From positions 372,001-436,000 of the forward strand of contig NC_015155.1 of the NCBI RefSeq assembly GCF_000179035.2: a stretch of 64,000 nucleotides of DNA, given 5' to 3'. Position 1 is the stretch's first letter. Each line of letters starts with the position of its first letter. The position numbers and the translations under genes are program-made. Below are positions 54,054 to 64,000 of the stretch, one piece after another. Source of the DNA: Mycoplasma suis str. Illinois. Lineage in GTDB: Bacteria; Bacillota_I; Bacilli_A; Mycoplasmatales; Mycoplasmoidaceae. Under the pieces are notes generated by a model, which searched no databases, was not told the origin of the DNA, and saw nothing but the letters and a program-made list of their open reading frames with translations.

Positions 54054-55593
54054 CCTTTTTAATTTCTAATTGAATTTCTTCAGTATCCATGAAAGCTCTA
54101 TATTCTGCTCTAAACATACTAGTCATCATATCTTTAGCAGCTACGCTAACTTTCTCAGAAAGAGAAATTGTTTGATAAAGAGAATGCTTTCTTCAAGTTT
54201 CAAGTATTCTCTTTAAGAAAGGAGTAACTCATTCCGGTTTTTCTAATTCAAGTATTAACTTACTTGAAATTAGGAATAGTAAAAGAATTTCATCTTGAGG
54301 ACTATAAGGGTTTAAAGGAGGTTGAACCAAAATAGGAAGTATTCTAGCTCCGAGAGCTAGAGACTTTCTAGATTCCTCATTTAAATCTGATGAGAATTTA
54401 GAGAATTCTAGAAGTTCAAAGTATTGAGAAACAGCTAGTTTTAGTGAGCCAGTAAGACTTTTAATTGCAGCTTCTTGCGCAGAAGCTCCAACTCTTGAAA
54501 CTGAGTTAGATAAGTCTACAGCTGGTCTTTGACCAGAGTTAAAGAGTGTAGTCTTCAGGAATAGTTGCCCATCAGTAATAGAAATTACATTACTTGGGAT
54601 ATAAGCTGAAATATCATCAGACTGTGTCTGAATGATAGGGAGAGCTGTTATAGATCCGCCTCCATTTTCGGGAGATAACTTTCCAGCTCTCTCTAGAAGT
54701 CGGCTATGTAAATAGAAAATATCTCCCGGGAAAGCTTCTCTCCCTGGAGGGAAGCTTAATAATAGGGAAAGAGTTCTATAGGCAATAGCATGTTGCGTCA
54801 AATCATCATAAATGATTAGGACATCTTCCCCCCTTCTCATTCAATATTCAGCTACTGTAATACCAACAAAAGGAGCCAAGAATTGAAGAGAAGGAAGATC
54901 GGAAGCACTAGCTACAACAATAGTTGTATAGTCTAGTGCTCCTACCTTCTCTAAATCTTTAAATGATTGGAATACAGTAGAGTTCTTTTGACCTATAGTT
55001 ACAAATACACATCTAACATTCTTACCTTTTTGATTTACTATGGCTTCCATAGCCAAAGAAGTCTTACCTGTTTGTCTGTCTCCGATAATTAACTCTCTTT
55101 GTCCTTTACCTATCGGAATAATTGCATCAATTGCAAGTATTCCAGTATAAAGGGGTTCGCAAACAGAACTTCTTTCCATTACTTCTGGAGCAGGAGCTTC
55201 TACTTGTGATCACTCACTTATTTCTATCTTTCCCTTCCCATCTAAAGGTTCTCCAAATACATTAATAATTCTTCCTGAAAGAGCATCTCCTCTAGGAGCT
55301 GAGAAGCTCTTTCTAGTTCGTGAAACAGTCATTCCTTCGGAAATTAATCCATAATCTCCAAGTACTACTGCACCAATACTACTTTCTCGAAGAACTAATA
55401 CAAGAGCTGGTATTTCTTGTTCTCCTATCAGGAGAACTTCATAAAGGAAGCAATTAGATAGTCCAGAGAGAAGAAGAATTCCATCTGAGTTGGAAAGAAC
55501 CTTTCCAACTTCTTCTTCTCTTAGAGCTACCTCATTATCTTGTATTAGTCTCTTTAGAGTTTCTGCAAATTCATCTAGTCTTGTAGTAGCCAT
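54040..55593 (-). CDS. atpA: ATP synthase subunit alpha
   Basis: 517 residues. P-loop [76 protein letters not shown] and GQRPAVD.SVSRVG. Regulatory nucleotide-binding subunit of F1. Ends at TAA 54042-54040 when TGA codons are read as Trp. Confidence 0.98.
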
Positions 55594-55607
55594 ATAACTC
55601 TATCTAA

Positions 55608-56195
55608 TTATTTAGCAGAAAGTCTTTCATAAAGTTCTTTCTTAATGGTATCCATTTTTCTTGCTAGTGAGCAATCTAAAATGGAGTCTTCATATTCCAT
55701 TCTGATACCAGCAATTAAGCTGGTATCAATTGAAGTTTCAACTCTAATTGATTTTCCAAATTTAATTTCAAGTCCCTCTATCAATTTTTTAAGTTGAGCA
55801 TCTGATAGTTGCTTAGAACTTGTAATTTTGACATGAACTTGTTCAAGTTCTCGCTCAACACTTTCTATTAATTGTTCTAGAAATAGAACAATGTGTTTTA
55901 TTAGTTCATGTCGAAATATTAAGTCAATAGTTGAAGGAAGATATCTTTGTTGAAAAGAAAAAAGTCTAATGAGCTCAAAAAGAAACTTTTTTCTTTTCTC
56001 TGTTTGAATATTCGGGGAAGTTAAAAATATTTCAAATTCTGGAAACTTCTTAAAAAATTCTAAAAGACTTTTAGTCTCATCTAAAAGGAGACTAAAGTCC
56101 TTTTTAGTTGAGTAACAAGCTACTAAAGCTTTTACAAATCTAAATATTTTTTCTCTCTCTCTTACTGCGGAAGAGGAGTTATTACTACTACTCAC
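55608..56195 (-). CDS. atpH: ATP synthase subunit delta
   Basis: 195 residues. Helical N-domain with FLTSPNIQTEKRKKFL, C-domain ending IAGIRMEYEDSILDCSLARKMDTIKKEL, the delta signature. Links F1 to the b-stator. 14 bases before atpA. Confidence 0.92.
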   Translation of the reverse strand: MSSSNNSSSAVREREKIFRFVKALVACYSTKKDFSLLLDETKSLLEFFKKFPEFEIFLTSPNIQTEKRKKFLFELIRLFSFQQRYLPSTIDLIFRHELIKHIVLFLEQLIESVERELEQVHVKITSSKQLSDAQLKKLIEGLEIKFGKSIRVETSIDTSLIAGIRMEYEDSILDCSLARKMDTIKKELYERLSAK

Positions 56196-56206
56196 TTAAG
56201 TAACTA

Positions 56207-56779
56207 CTAACTTAAAGCTATTTCTTCTTTTTCTCTAAAAGCTTTATTGATATCACTAATGTATTCATTTACTAACTTGTTGTGTGTTTTTTGATTAATA
56301 GAAACACCAACAAGTTTTTCAGCTAATTCAACTGAAAGATCAATAACTTTACCATTAATAGTTTTCTTAGCTTCCTCTTCTATTTGTTGAGCTTTTCTCT
56401 TACTTTCCTCAATAATAGATTGTTTTAGTTTTTCAGCTTCTTCTAATTTTTGAGAAAGAATCTTTTCAGCTTTTTGTTTTTGTTCAGTAATTATTCTTTT
56501 TTCTTCTTCCTTTAAGTTAGATTGTTGAGTTTTTAATTGAGAAAGAGCTACTTTAGTTTCTTTAGTGGCTGAAGCTAATTGAGTATGAACTTTATCTAAT
56601 TTATCTTTTTGCTTAGCTAAAAAAGCGTTAGTAGGTTTTCAAAAATAGTAAACAATGAAAATAATTACAAAGATTGAACTCAGAAAGTGAACTGCAATTA
56701 CAGTTGGATTTGAACTTACTAATGAAAATAGCAGGTCCTGAAGTTTTTTCCCTAAACCGTCACTTTGAAAAAAGATCAT
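56207..56779 (-). CDS. atpF: ATP synthase subunit b
   Basis: 190 residues. One N-terminal span (AVHFLSSIFVIIFIVYYFWKP, W is TGA) then a long charged coiled coil. Peripheral stalk. ATG 56779, in the canonical slot between atpE and atpH. It is not lipoprotein-like, since no lipobox Cys is seen. Confidence 0.92.
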
Positions 56780-56830
56780 TTAGTCAAAATTAAAGATTTT
56801 AAGTTAATTATTTACTAATAAATTAAGAAC

Positions 56831-57103
56831 CTACCCCCCGTATAGGCAGAGAATTGAGACAATCAATCCATAGATAGCTACTGATTCACAAATAGCTACT
56901 CCAACAATATATTGTTTGAAGATTAAAGCTTCAACTTCTGGATTTCTAGCTAATGATTCAACTGCTTTACCACCAATATAACCTTGAGCAACTGCAGCCC
57001 CTAAACCTGCAAGAATAGCAACACCAGCTCCAATATATTTCTCATTATTATTCTGTTGGAATAATGTGAGTGTATTTAAAAGAAAGTCGAAAATTCTCGG
57101 CAA
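56831..57103 (-). CDS. atpE: ATP synthase subunit c
   Basis: 90 residues, two membrane helices with GAGVAILAGLGAAVAQGYIG, polar loop ARNPE, and the ion-binding Glu in YIVGVAICESVAIYGL. Rotor ring. Confidence 0.96.
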   Translation of the reverse strand: MPRIFDFLLNTLTLFQQNNNEKYIGAGVAILAGLGAAVAQGYIGGKAVESLARNPEVEALIFKQYIVGVAICESVAIYGLIVSILCLYGG

Positions 57104-57136
57104 AACTACTTGTTAATAAATACTATATATTTAAAT

Positions 57137-57922
57137 TTAAGCTTTTTGCTGATGCATCGAATTAGATGCCATTGACCAATAAATAGATGCCAAGAACAAG
57201 AAAATCATGGAATGCAACACTGTATCAACAATATCAAAGTAAAGATTTAGAGGAACACTAATAATTGAAGTAGCTATTCCTGTAGATAGACCTAGAGAAC
57301 CTAAATAGGTTTCAAAAACATGGTGAAAAATAAACAAAAACAGTACTCCAGCAAAATAGTTACCTCATAATCTAAAAGCTAGGGAAGCTACCTTCCCTAG
57401 CTCTCCTAACATAGCCAATACATCAGGAATAGGGAAAATCTTTTTCCCTTTTCTCTTTATTCATATAAAGTAGTCAGTACAGAATCCTCAACCTCTATAT
57501 TTAGCTCCAAAGAATAAAGTTCCTAAAAATACAAACCCTGACAGGGTTAAGGGAACTATCATAAAGTTAACTATTCCCTTAAAACCGAGCATATTTACTA
57601 TTCCAGAAGTCCAAAAGTAGAGCATTATGTAAAGAAAAAATGGAATAGTAAATTGATTTTTAGGTCCCAATAACTTTATGGTGTTATTCTTAACCCATCT
57701 AACCATTAAGAAAACCATAAACATAAGCTTTGGGAGTTTTTCATATGAATCTGATTTTTCAAGTGCATCCCTATAGAAAACTCCCAAAGCAAAAATAAAT
57801 ATCATCATGAGAGCAACTCCCATGATCATTGAAGAAGTATTGTCTTTAGAGTCTTGTAGAAATTTCAATCCAACACCACTAAATAGTGGTTGTATTGAAC
57901 TAAAAGACAAACTTAAATTCAC
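57137..57922 (-). CDS. atpB: ATP synthase subunit a
   Basis: 261 residues. Essential Arg in KVASLAFRLWGNYFAG; several membrane spans; C-terminal FDIVDTVLHSMIFLFLASIYW. A perfect 11-bp hairpin (AGCTAGGGAAG-CTAC-CTTCCCTAGCT, 57377-57402) is in the conserved Gly-Glu-Leu-Gly-Lys-Val region. Confidence 0.95.
57377..57402. repeat. 11-bp hairpin in atpB
   Basis: 57377-57387 pairs with 57392-57402 around a 4-base loop, directly upstream of the codons for the essential Arg. Confidence 0.97.
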
Positions 57923-57941
57923 TAGATTAAGTTAAAAATAT

Positions 57942-58451
57942 CTATATTCTGAAAAACAACCTATAGGTTGGATTCGGAATATACACTGTAGTAGTAAATA
58001 ATCTTATAGCAGGAATAACAAGTACTCCTGCTATAGCAAATCATTTTTCAAAATAATATTCCTGTGAACCAACATTTTTTTCAATAATAGTCCCAATTAT
58101 TAGTACTGAAGAAAGTACTAATAAATTAAGTCAGTGAGAGAATATTAATTTAGTTCTGATTCCTAAGGTACTTTTAGTTTTATCTTTATAATTAATAAAC
58201 CTTAGGAATCAGAAAGAGTAATTACTCCTAAGTAAAGTTAGCTTAAAGAATTTATTTAGGAGTGTAAAGTTTTTACACGTAAACCAAGCTTGAACAATTG
58301 CTGTCAGTAAAGCAGTAATTGTTGCTGGGAATTTTCCCTGACCGATAGTATTTTTAATCAAGAAATCATATATGATTGCAACACTAACATATATGCTCAG
58401 TGAAATCATTGATGTAAGGAAGCATATACGATATCACCTTTCACTTTCCAA
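57942..58451 (-). CDS. AtpI-like small membrane protein
   Basis: 169 residues, TTG start at 58451, about four hydrophobic segments with charged loops. Position first in the atp run, just before atpB, fits atpI (ATP synthase assembly protein I), but the sequence shows no diagnostic motif. TAG at 57944-57942. Confidence 0.55.
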
Positions 58452-58460
58452 ATAAAGGTA

Positions 58461-59084
58461 TTAAATAGCTAAGTTTTGAACATTTACTTCTTCTTCAGCT
58501 TTCAACTTAAATTGTTTAAGTTGAGCTCTTCTATTTCTCAATTGGAATTGAGCATATCTAAAGAATTCCATAAATTTCTTATAGCTAACACTTAATAGTC
58601 CTATTAATAGGCAGTGAACTACTCAAAGAACTATTCCAGTAGTTTTTGTTATGTCTGGACTAGAAGTCAAGACATTTACATGTTCACTAGTTCAATAAGT
58701 TCATCCGAACCCATTAAATGTTCCAATAAATACCATTGCAGCTCAACAAGTTAATAATCAAGCATTAAAAGTTCACCATATTCAGAGTATTAATTTATTT
58801 CTAGAAATTAAAAAACTCTTATATGAGGGAACTTTTAATACTTCAAAAAACTTATGTCTATATATAAGAAAAGAAATAAGGAAAACAGAAAAACCTAAGA
58901 AGGAATAAAAAAGTAATTTATGTGATTGCTGGAATATAGCTATAAGCACTCCAGCAATCAACATAAGGTGTGCAAAAAAACCAATGAAAGCTCCAAACAC
59001 AACATTAGGTATTAAGTTAAAGAACAAAAGGGGTTTCTTTTGAACCCCTTTGTTTGTGTTAATAAAACCTAGTCTTATTAACAA
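58461..59084 (-). CDS. hypothetical membrane protein
   Basis: 207 residues, TTG start with AAGGAA upstream. Three to four hydrophobic segments (FGAFIGFFAHLMLIAGVLIAIF; KLLFYSFLGFSVFLISFLIY; IVLWVVHCLLIGLLSV), basic C-terminus. 9 bases before the AtpI-like gene. No family recognised. A 9-bp hairpin lies near its start (59028-59052). Confidence 0.65.
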
Positions 59085-59099
59085 GGTTCCTTTACCTAA

Positions 59100-60338
59100 C
59101 TAATTATTTAGATATGGAGGATGAGAATATTTATTTAATAGATTTTCTATTAATACCTTATTCTTCTTAGGATTCAAGAAAAAGAATCCTATTAAGAATA
59201 TGAGAATAGAAGACACTACCAGAAATAGTAGTGGAGCAAACAAAGCTATTTGGAAAGAATCTCCACTACTGAAGAAATCACTGTATCCTTTACCATTTCC
59301 AGCTGAATGACCAAACACGAAAAACAGAGATAAAAAGAAATAATAATAAAAGATCTTTTTACTGAAACAATACTTAAAGTTTTCATTTTCTCTAAATCTA
59401 TTATTTTCCTTTCTAGTTAAAAGAAAGAAAATAAAACTCATCAAGGCAAATAGAGTAGGAGAGCCTCAACTATTTTGATTTGATCCATTCATACTCACAA
59501 TACTTTTGAAAAATGCAACAAAACTAACAATTGCGCCAGCAAAACACAAAAAAGAAAGTGTTTGCTTTCACTTTAAATTTCTAACTGGTTTTGTTGAATA
59601 AATATATATTCTTCCCTTTCTAACTTCTCTCTCAAGCCTTTCAAGGGCTTGAGTTCTAGTTACTATGTATTCAAAACTGTCTTCATCTCTATCTAGTTTT
59701 CCGCTACCGAAAGATCATCTTTCGGTATTGAATAGATTTCTATAGACACTATATCCTGCCCATTCTTTTTCAGATTTTGTTTTAGAAGATCTTCCTTTAA
59801 AAGAATCACTACTTCTCTTTTTTTCTTTACTATTGCTTTTAAGATTTTCTTGTTCCTCTTCTAATGTAGCTGAAAATTCTTCAGCTACAAGATCTCCATA
59901 CTTCTTCTTTACATCTTCTAAAGAAGTAGTTTTTAGATCTAATTGATAGCTGTTAAGTACTCATATATATACATAATTAACTTCATCTTCTAATTCCTCT
60001 TCTTCCTCAATACTTAACTCTTTCTGAGACTTCATGAGAGAGTTAAGTATTTTCTTAACTGTTTCACTTTCGGACTTCTTTGGAAGTCCATCTCTAAACT
60101 TATTTGTTAATTCAGGTATTCCATCTTTATTGCCAGAAAGCTCTGAGAGCTTTCTAAGTAATAATAGAGAAGATACTACAAAATCTAAGCTTTCTTCCTC
60201 TTCCGACTTAAGGTCACTAAAAAGAGGAGAGCAATAAGAAAGCTTAGTTAAATAATCTTTGAGTTTTAGAAATAATTCAGTGAAATATTTCTTATCTTTT
60301 CTCTCCACAAAGAAACTTTCTTTGTTGTTTTCTAACAA
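59100..60338 (-). CDS. hypothetical membrane protein with charged N-terminal domain
   Basis: 412 residues, TTG start. Residues 1-200 are charged and helical with a Glu-rich run (KELSIEEEEELEDEV), then at least three membrane spans (SFLCFAGAIVSFVAFF; FYYYFFLSLFFVFGHSAG; LLFLVVSSILIFLIGFFFL). Continuous across TGA codons. No family recognised. Hairpin TGTAGCTGAA-AATTC-TTCAGCTACA at 59865-59889. Confidence 0.65.
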
Positions 60339-60372
60339 ACTAATTGGTTATTTTCTTAAAAAGTTTTCTCTC

Positions 60373-61254
60373 CTATCTTAAATAATTGTTATTTAAATTA
60401 TTGACTGGTCTATTACTTCAAAAAAAGTAAAGGACCACCCACTGCCAACAGGACTCCTTTAGAATTTTAAGGAAATTCAATTCCATAAAAATAAGAAAAT
60501 TATAACCTAATTTCCTTATATATTCACTAATTTCTGGACTGTAATAATTACTCCAGAAATTAGATGAAAGTGAATATGAAAAACACCTCAAAAAAGATGA
60601 GATTGATTCCCTAGATTGCAAAAACTTTCTAAGGAGTGTTACTCACTCCCCAACTTTATTTGAGATATATAAATCTAAAAACATGAAGGGGTTATCGGAA
60701 CCCCCGAATGCTTTATTAGATTTAATTGATTCCAAAACTATCTCCCTAGATAGTTTTTGATCTCCGAAAGACAATATTCTTAATTGAACAATAACACTCC
60801 TTAGTTGAATGCAGGAGGAAAAAGATTCCTCCCTAATTAAACTAACTAATTCTGAAGATAGATTTAAATCTGCTTTGCTAAGCAGATTTCTTAAATATCT
60901 ATCTTTAGCTGAGTCTCGAGGTTTATTTAACCAGAAGTTTCTATCTTCCACTTTATTTAAAAGATCTATAGATAGAAACTTCCTAGTTTCTGAATATATT
61001 GTTATAAGTATTTTTATTCCGTGAAAATTTATTGTCCGGAATAAAAATTCTAAATCAGAAAGTTTTCCTATATAGTCTTCAAAAATAAAGTGAGTGTAAT
61101 CTACAAATAAGTTAGTTTGAGTGAGTGAATTTTTCACTCTCTCAAAATCAGCTCTTCTTATGTGTAGAAGAGTTCCTTTTTGAAATTCTGACATTAATTC
61201 CTCTATTTTCATCTCTAGAGCATCTAAGCTTCTAGAGATATAAATTCAAATCAT
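60373..61254 (-). CDS. holA: DNA polymerase III delta subunit-like
   Basis: 293 residues. MIWIYISRSLDALEMKIEEL and ADFERVKNSLTQTNLFVDYTHFIFEDY follow the HolA N-terminal pattern (nucleotide-fold strand, then a strand after TPSLF); the rest is helical. Clamp loader arm that opens the beta ring. Assignment is supported by comEC directly upstream, a pairing known in mollicutes. Starts ATG 61254, 3 bases after comEC. A 12-bp hairpin sits at 60527-60563. Confidence 0.65.
60527..60563. repeat. 12-bp inverted repeat in holA
   Basis: CTAATTTCTGGA (60527-60538) pairs with 60552-60563, loop 13, no mismatch. Confidence 0.97.
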
Positions 61255-61257
61255 TTT

Positions 61258-62364
61258 TTAGTTAGCTTTCTTTCGTAATAGATAAGAAACTCCCAAAGTT
61301 ACTAAGGAGAAAGCTACTAAAAAATAAAAGATCTCTAAAGAACTTCCTGAATATCTAGTTAAGTAGAGCTTATTGAAGCTTAGTGGTGACACTAAGCTAG
61401 TGAAATAGTCATAGAGTTTAGTTCCTATCGATGATAGGAACTTAAAAGGTCAAGTGAAGAAATAATAGAGAAAAAGAAGTATTATTACAGGAGTAAATAA
61501 AAATTGATTTACTCCTGATATAAGAAATAACTTCTTTGTCTTATAAGAGAAAAAGAAAAGAGATATAAGACAAGCACTTACAGTTCTTAGGAGTAACTCA
61601 TTGACACTAGTCAATCCTAATTTACCAATTAGCCTAAAGACAAGTGCAAAAAAATAAGAAAGAATAAAAGAAAGGGAGGAAAGGGCTGAAGGGAATAATA
61701 GAAAAGTGATCCAAATAGATTTAGATCACTTTTCAAATGGAAGAGATTTCCCCTTCTTATTCTTTTTTCTTTGAAAAAGTTCTGAAGATTCTTCAAAAAA
61801 TATTCTTGTAGAAGGGATAGAAAAAGCTGTAGCTCAGGAATAAGTAAATAAAGAAGAAAAGATTAGTATCTTCTTTATTTTTGGATTAAGACAATTGGGA
61901 ATTATCTTGGAAAGAATATTTTTTACTAAATTCATGTGAAATCCACTTATTACTATTAAGTGGACTATAGATAATTCCCTAAAGTCTTCTATGACAGGGT
62001 TTATTTCCCTGTCTCTCTTATTTAAGAGAAGATAGGAAATAAACTTCTGAGTCTTTCCACTATAGTTAGAAACTATTACTTTATTTAGTTTTTCCTGCAG
62101 GAAAAACAAAAACTTATCTGCCTTTATAGCACTCCCTATGTAATTGGATGAATACATCCAAATACAGAAAAATAAGAATATAAAACAAGACCTAACACAG
62201 GTCTTGGTTAAGTCTAATTCAAAGACATATATGAATAATAAGAAGGGTGGAACAAATAAAATAATGTGCCACTTAAAAATAGGAATAAAAGAAAAGAATA
62301 CAAGAAGTAGTGAGTAGAAAACTCACTCAACTTCAGAGAAAGAGAATGATTTCTTCTTAAGCAA
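61258..62364 (-). CDS. ComEC/Rec2-type competence membrane protein
   Basis: 368 residues. FRELSIVHLIVISGFHMNLVKNIL is the ComEC core motif (H.l.aiSGlH). Multi-span; the large C-terminal beta-lactamase-like and the OB domains of full ComEC are absent, as in other mycoplasmas. TTG start at 62364, just after the neighbouring gene. DNA uptake role is family knowledge. Confidence 0.85.
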
Positions 62365-62373
62365 TTCATTCTC

Positions 62374-62871
62374 TTAATATCTAGAAAATAATTTTTTAGC
62401 TAAATCTTTGAGAGAAAGATTTAATTTGGAATTAAAGTATTTCTCTCAAAAAGTGTTGTAACACACTATTGCTAGTATTCAGTAGAGAATAAATCCCATA
62501 ATTGTTACTGCAAAGAAAGACAGTACAGGTCTTTCCTGTACTTTATATTTCCAGTAAACTGCATACTTATCTACATTATTTAAAGCTAGTGTGTCTATAG
62601 CATAGAACACTAGCAATATTGTGTTTATAAGAATTAAAGTTCCAAGAATGACTCATCCAAAAATAGATAGATTTTTTAAATATGGAAAAAATCTACTGAA
62701 AGATGGAAAGTTTTTGGATCAGTCCATTTTCGGAAAAGAATACAGAGATCAAATAAGTATTAAAGCTATAGAGGGAATAGTTAATCAGTAAAACATCATT
62801 AATAATCTAGTAGCTAGATAGATATCTCCTGAATTATCTATCATTTGCTGACCATTGTTAAAGAAGATCAT
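62374..62871 (-). CDS. hypothetical membrane protein upstream of comEC
   Basis: 165 residues, ATG 62871, three spans (WLTIPSIALILIWSLYSF; IFGWVILGTLILINTILLVF; FFAVTIMGFILYWILAIVCY), basic end. Seven TGA codons read as Trp. No family recognised. 36 bases after valS. Confidence 0.65.
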
Positions 62872-62907
62872 TTAGATCTTCTTTACAAATTAACTACTGA
62901 GTAGATA

Positions 62908-64000
62908 CTATAGTTGAGAATTTAGTTCTGAATAGAACTCAAATTCTGAAAGATAATCTTGATATTTTCTCTTTTCTTCTAGTATTAATTCTTCTGGAGC
63001 GTTAGAACAGAAAGATTCTCTAGAAAGTATCTTTCTGGATCTTTCAACTTCAGAAGAATATTTAGAAAGTTCTTTTGAAACAAATTCTTTATATTTGTCT
63101 TTTGGCAAATCATCTATTAGAAGTTCAAAATAGAGTTTTCCAACTTTAACAGTCGGGAAATGAGAAAGATCTCTCTTTTTCTCTAGTGAGACTAAAGTTT
63201 GATTTAGTCTCCTGAAATATGGATTTAATTCTTCTATCTGCTTTTTAAATGAAGCGGAGCTAAGAGAAGAAACTATTCTGAACTTAACTTCTTTTGAGAA
63301 GTCAAGTTCGAGAGAGTGATAAAGTTGTCTAACTTTTTTCATGTATTCGAAAAATCAGGACCCTTCATCTGTTTTTTTAGATCATTTTTTTGGATAAAAA
63401 ATTGAGTAAAAAACAGATTCAAGCTCTCTATTAAATAGTTTTTTATAGTATTTTTCAGAAAATTCTGTAATAAAAGGATATAGTATTCTGCAACTTAACT
63501 CAGTTATGTAAGCTAAAAACTTAATACTATTTTCTTCTCCCTGTCATTCCAGTTTTAGGAGCTCTAAAAACTGGTTAGATACTTTCTCAGTAAAGAAAGT
63601 AACTATTAATTTAGTTAGAGAAGAAAAATCATAAGAAGAGAAGAGTTCTTCTAGTTCTTCTGAAAGAAAACTAAATTCTCTAATAATTCATCTTTCAGCT
63701 CAACTAAGATTTTGGAAGTCAAACTTTATTTGCTTTTCTTCTCCAAAGAATAAAGATTGACTTCCACTCAATTTACTTTCAAAAAATTTGAAAAGGTGTT
63801 CCAATTTGTGAATAAAGTTAATTGGTTTTTGAAAAATATTTTCAGAATATTTGATATCCCTATCAAAGTGTGTGTTTGATAGGAAAGCAAATCTAATTAC
63901 ATCTGAAGAATATTTACTATATAGTTCCTCCGGGAGAATTCCATTTCCCAGAGACTTAGACATTTTTTCTCCCTTAGAGTTTCTAAGTATTCCATGTAAA
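62908..64000 (-). CDS. valS: valyl-tRNA synthetase, C-terminal part
   Basis: Continues past the right edge. Visible: HGILRNSKGEKMSKSLGNGI with the KMSKS loop, IRFAFLSNTHFDRDIKYSENIF, the anticodon-binding helices, and a C-terminal coiled-coil arm (RKILSRESFCSNAPEELILEEK), which is specific to ValS. Attaches Val to tRNA. TAG at 62910-62908. Confidence 0.93.

Overview
The window reads as a gene-dense stretch of an AT-rich mollicute chromosome, most likely a haemotropic mycoplasma (haemoplasma). UGA must be read as tryptophan throughout (code 4): conserved proteins such as EF-G, bL19, ATP synthase subunits, GatA/GatB, MgtE, GMP synthase and valyl-tRNA synthetase are continuous only when in-frame TGA is Trp. 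Other pointers are the tiny gene set, a purine salvage pair guaA/guaB, fused PstC-PstA, a circularly permuted RbgA GTPase, and low-complexity exported proteins rich in Q/S/G with an N-terminal membrane segment. No rRNA, CRISPR array, transposase or replication origin was seen.

Layout. 1-582: trmD (cut by the left edge), minus. 649-3527 (+): greA, rpsP, rplS, rpsU, ptsH and two unknown genes. 3528-4059: a long non-coding stretch with paired segments. 4060-14413 (-): rplQ, an amino-acid permease, phosphate ABC transporter (pstB, fused pstC-pstA with a frameshift), a membrane protein, mgtE, cdaA (c-di-AMP synthase), pgsA, small proteins, HIT protein. 14662-20476 (+): rpsL-rpsG-fusA-dnaJ-grpE-fba. 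20538-22922: divergent ktrA/ktrB. 23011-26893: guaB (+) facing guaA, trxB and tRNA-Ile(UAU) (-). 27110-30677 (+): rpoD and RNase J. 30733-42257 (-): two exported repeat proteins, ptsI, gatB-gatA-gatC, two HU genes, der, a choline-kinase-like gene, atpC, tatD. 42383-47349 (+): rbgA, rpsT and unknown genes including a DUF2779-like nuclease gene split by a frameshift. 47359-64000 (-): membrane protein, frr, pyrH, a very short SufS-like gene, atpD; then tRNA-His and a DUF402 gene on the plus strand; then atpG-A-H-F-E-B plus an AtpI-like gene, membrane proteins, holA, comEC and valS (cut by the right edge).

How the genes fit together: translation (ribosomal proteins, EF-G, RRF, GatCAB, RbgA, Der), energy (complete F1Fo set, but split over three loci), ion control (Pst, MgtE, KtrAB with a c-di-AMP synthase nearby), IMP-to-GMP conversion, a PTS phosphorelay without a visible sugar permease, and basic DNA/RNA handling.

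The most unusual things are: (1) many perfect inverted repeats of 11-18 bp inside protein-coding genes, far more than composition suggests; (2) two conserved proteins split by -1 shifts at T6 runs, one of them a canonical T TTT TTA slip site; (3) several core genes (rpsL, gatA, pgsA, ktrA) whose frames contain no ATG, GTG or TTG where a start is needed; (4) an ATP synthase operon broken by opposite-strand genes, with atpD behind a 15-bp leader hairpin and atpC about 9 kb away; (5) a tRNA-Ile with a UAU anticodon; (6) a sigma factor with an insertion inside the -35 recognition region.
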